Source: an uncultured Bacillaceae bacterium
GTDB lineage: Bacteria > Bacillota > Bacilli > Bacillales > Amphibacillaceae
Length of the DNA: 5,384 nt
NCBI GenBank assembly: GCA_945639745.1
Contig: CALZEK010000109.1
Location: 1-5,384 of the forward strand
Direction of reading: 5' to 3'
Shown here: positions 2,847 through 5,384 of the stretch, one piece after another
Numbering within the stretch: the stretch's first letter is position 1
Layout: the number at the start of each line of letters is the position of its first letter
Notes under the pieces: model-generated
Database searches by the model: none
Seen by the model: the letters and a program-made list of their open reading frames with translations, nothing else
What the model was told of the DNA's origin: nothing
Made by a program: the position numbers and the translations under genes

Positions 2847-5384
2847 ATGATTAAAGACATTAAAAAAATAGATTATTTTGAGTTAGCAAGTAAACCAATC
2901 AAAGAGATCTGGGAAATATTCGATGCAACAGAAGATGGACATAGTTATGAAAAAGCAGATCGAATAAGAGAAAAATTTGGCGACAACGAAATAGATTACG
3001 GAACAGAAAAGTCATTATGGCATATTATTGTAGAGGCATATTTCACACCCTTTACACTTGTATTATTTGGATTAGCTTTTGTTTCATTTTTGACAGATTA
3101 TGTATTGGTACCAGCAGGAGAACAGGAAGCGTTGGGCTCTTTGATTATCGTTGTGCTTGTTTTGCTAAGTGGTACGATGACCTTAATCCAGACAATTCGT
3201 TCGAATCGTTCTGTTGAACAACTGGAATCGATGGTTGAAGTAACATCGGCTGTTAAACGCGACGGCAAATATACTGAGATAAGAACAGAAGACATCGTAA
3301 TCGGTGACCTAGTTCGGCTAAAAGCTGGTGATATGATTCCAGCAGATATTCGATTAATTCAAACAAAAGATTTGTTTATCTCACAAACTTCTCTTACAGG
3401 AGAAAGTTATCCAGTTGAGAAAAGAGCTCAGACTGAAATAACAGAAGTAACAAATGAAACAGGCTATGAGACTCTTGCATTTACAGGTAGCGAAGTAATC
3501 AGTGGAAGTGCTGAGGGAATTGTGATTAAAACAGGTAATGATACGTTATTTGGGGGCATTGCGGATGAATTAGCTAATGAACCGCCAAAAACGAGTTTTG
3601 ATGTAGGTATTGAAAAAACTTCACTATTATTAATCCGCTTTATGGTCATTATGGCCGTTGTGGTTATTTTAATTAATGGTCTCACTAAAGGAGACTGGCT
3701 ACAGGCATTATTATTTGGTATTTCAATAGCCGTTGGTCTTACTCCAGAAATGTTACCGATGATTGTTACCACCAACTTAGTTAAAGGTGCTAACGACATG
3801 AAAGAAGAAGGAACTATTGTACGTAATTTACATGGTATTCAAAACTTTGGAGCCATCGATGTTTTAGTTACAGATAAAACTGGAACACTTACTCAAGATA
3901 ACATCGTCCTCCAATATCACTTAGATATTGATGGAGAAGACAGCGACCGAGTGTTGCGTCATGCTTATCTCAATAGTTACTATCAAACAGGTTTAGGTAA
4001 TTTAATGGATGAAGCGATTATTAAAGCAAGTGAAGAGCAGCTAGATCTTGCTCAGTATAACTATACAAAAGTAGATGAAATACCATTTGATTTTGAACGA
4101 CGTCGTTTAAGTGTTGTGGTAGCGGATCAAACAGGTAAAACGCAAATGATTACTAAAGGTGCTATAGAAGAAATGGTTTCCGTTTCTGATTATGTAGACT
4201 ATGGCGGGCAAATACATGAGTTAACGGATGAAGAACGTCAGCATGTTTTGACTCAAGTTAGTCGTTTAAATGAGCAAGGTTTGCGTGTACTTGGTGTTGC
4301 TCAAAAAACAAACCCCAGTCCAGTTGATGAATTTTCAGTAAAAGATGAAGCTGGTATGGTTCTTATTGGGTATCTTGCTTTCCTAGATCCACCAAAAGAA
4401 TCAACAAAAGAAGCGATTCAGGCTTTAAATGATCATGCTGTTGATGTAAAGATAATGACAGGTGATAATGAATTAGTCACTATATCTGTAGCAAACCAAG
4501 TTGGAATCCCTACAGACAACGTTATTACAGGTGATCAATTAATTAATAAAACAGATGAAGAGTTAAGTGAAATTGTTGAAGAATATAATCTGTTCGTAAA
4601 ATTAAATCCAACACAAAAATCTAAATTGGTTGGTATTTTAAGAGAAAACGGGCACGTCGTTGGCTTTTTAGGAGATGGAATTAATGACTCTCCAGCACTT
4701 AGAGCTGCTGACGTAGGAATCTCCGTAGACAACGCAGTAGATATCGCAAAAGAGTCAGCTGATATTATTTTGCTTGAAAAAGATTTAATGATTCTTGAAA
4801 AAGGAATACTAGCCGGACGAAAAATTTTCGGTAATACAATGAAATATATTAAAGCAACGACAAGTTCCAATTTTGGAAATGTATTCTCTGTTTTAATTGC
4901 TAGTATTTTCTTACCGTTCTTGCCAATGTTACCTATTCAGCTCTTGTTCTTAGGTTTAATATATGAAATTTCATCGATGTCTATACCATGGGACAATATG
5001 GATAAAGAATATCTCTATACTCCTAAAAAATGGGAAGCAGCAGGCATTCAAAAATTTATGATTTGGTTTGGGCCAACGAGTTCGATCTTTGATGTGACAA
5101 CTTTCCTTATAATGTTTCTATTTGTTGCTCCGAATTTAGCTGGCGGAAGTTATCAATCGTTAGGAGCAGAACAACAAGAAGTATTCGTATCTATTTTCCA
5201 ATCGGGCTGGTTTATTGTTTCATTATGGACACAAACGCTTGTGTTGTATACATTAAGAACACCAAAAATCCCGTTTGTCGAAAGTTATCCATCATTTATT
5301 ATGACCACTATTACAACACTCGGTATTATCATTGGTTCAGTAGCACCATATACGGAATTAGGAACTGCGCTTGGCTTAGCACCT
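2847..5384 (+). CDS. mgtA: Magnesium-translocating P-type ATPase MgtA (3' end outside window)
   Basis: This is a P3B-type ATPase that imports Mg2+ across the cytoplasmic membrane using ATP. The 846 visible codons are open to the edge; relatives have about 880-900, so roughly 35-50 residues are missing. Landmarks in order are helices M1 (about 68-88) and M2 (97-115); the actuator motif TGES (184-187); M3 (260-279); and M4 with the family-typical LTPEMLP (PEM at 300-302). Next come DKTGT with the phosphorylated Asp343, the nucleotide-site FDFERRR (414-420) and KGA (437-439), MTGDN (537-541), and the hinge GDGINDSP (609-616). The C-terminal membrane part starts with NFGN (675-678). Start 2847 uses AAGGGA (2832-2837) or the nearer GGAG (2840-2843); an in-frame ATG at 2838 would be too close to the first. 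Expression is controlled by the upstream M-box. The M6 region is unusual: LGLIYE (702-707), with Glu707 where E. coli MgtA, as I recall it, has Asp738. Confidence 0.96.
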   Translation, partial: MIKDIKKIDYFELASKPIKEIWEIFDATEDGHSYEKADRIREKFGDNEIDYGTEKSLWHIIVEAYFTPFTLVLFGLAFVSFLTDYVLVPAGEQEALGSLIIVVLVLLSGTMTLIQTIRSNRSVEQLESMVEVTSAVKRDGKYTEIRTEDIVIGDLVRLKAGDMIPADIRLIQTKDLFISQTSLTGESYPVEKRAQTEITEVTNETGYETLAFTGSEVISGSAEGIVIKTGNDTLFGGIADELANEPPKTSFDVGIEKTSLLLIRFMVIMAVVVILINGLTKGDWLQALLFGISIAVGLTPEMLPMIVTTNLVKGANDMKEEGTIVRNLHGIQNFGAIDVLVTDKTGTLTQDNIVLQYHLDIDGEDSDRVLRHAYLNSYYQTGLGNLMDEAIIKASEEQLDLAQYNYTKVDEIPFDFERRRLSVVVADQTGKTQMITKGAIEEMVSVSDYVDYGGQIHELTDEERQHVLTQVSRLNEQGLRVLGVAQKTNPSPVDEFSVKDEAGMVLIGYLAFLDPPKESTKEAIQALNDHAVDVKIMTGDNELVTISVANQVGIPTDNVITGDQLINKTDEELSEIVEEYNLFVKLNPTQKSKLVGILRENGHVVGFLGDGINDSPALRAADVGISVDNAVDIAKESADIILLEKDLMILEKGILAGRKIFGNTMKYIKATTSSNFGNVFSVLIASIFLPFLPMLPIQLLFLGLIYEISSMSIPWDNMDKEYLYTPKKWEAAGIQKFMIWFGPTSSIFDVTTFLIMFLFVAPNLAGGSYQSLGAEQQEVFVSIFQSGWFIVSLWTQTLVLYTLRTPKIPFVESYPSFIMTTITTLGIIIGSVAPYTELGTALGLAP

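Noticed and set aside
3017..4870. Open frames on both strands within mgtA (3017-3217, 3098-3295, 3464-3799, 4535-4870)
   Set aside because: They are in other frames or antisense to a clearly real P-type ATPase gene and show no family features.
1..5384. CRISPR arrays, tRNA or rRNA genes, transposase genes
   Set aside because: No regularly spaced repeats, tRNA cloverleaf signatures, rRNA motifs or transposase-like translation were seen on either strand.

Overview
The window is AT-rich DNA with strong AAGGAGG-type ribosome binding sites, intrinsic terminators, and genes of low-GC Firmicutes type. The CsbD stress protein, the water-forming type NADH oxidase and the M-box-controlled MgtA suggest a lactic acid bacterium of the order Lactobacillales, perhaps Carnobacteriaceae or Enterococcaceae. 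The taxonomic guess rests on remembered protein similarity and base composition; no search was run.

Layout: positions 1-365 hold no recognisable gene, only scattered promoter-like hexamers and a long-range inverted repeat. A perfect bidirectional hairpin terminator (366-399) follows. Two leftward, monocistronic genes come next: csbD (436-627) with its own promoter candidate, and nox (836-2194), ended by a perfect 14-bp terminator hairpin (772-805). The nox start region carries a sigma-A-like promoter (2263-2291) and, just downstream of its -10 box, an inverted repeat (2241-2256) resembling a MarR-family AdcR/ZitR operator.

To the right, transcription turns to the + strand. A promoter with an extended -10 box (2357-2385) drives a long leader containing an M-box magnesium riboswitch (2410-2573) and a strong intrinsic terminator (2622-2652). 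After the terminator, and before the transporter, lies an unexplained stretch of about 195 bases with a perfect Shine-Dalgarno and an 8-codon ORF. Its continuation in the -1 frame would give a 31-residue amphipathic peptide ending in a hairpin. Then comes mgtA, a P-type Mg2+-translocating ATPase whose 846 visible codons run off the right edge.

How it works together: when Mg2+ is scarce the M-box should let transcription pass the terminator, giving an mRNA that carries the micro-ORF and mgtA. The micro-ORF therefore sits where it could be a second, translation-based control step or encode a small partner of MgtA. That is the least explained part of the window. nox and csbD are separate units concerned with oxygen/NADH balance and stress.
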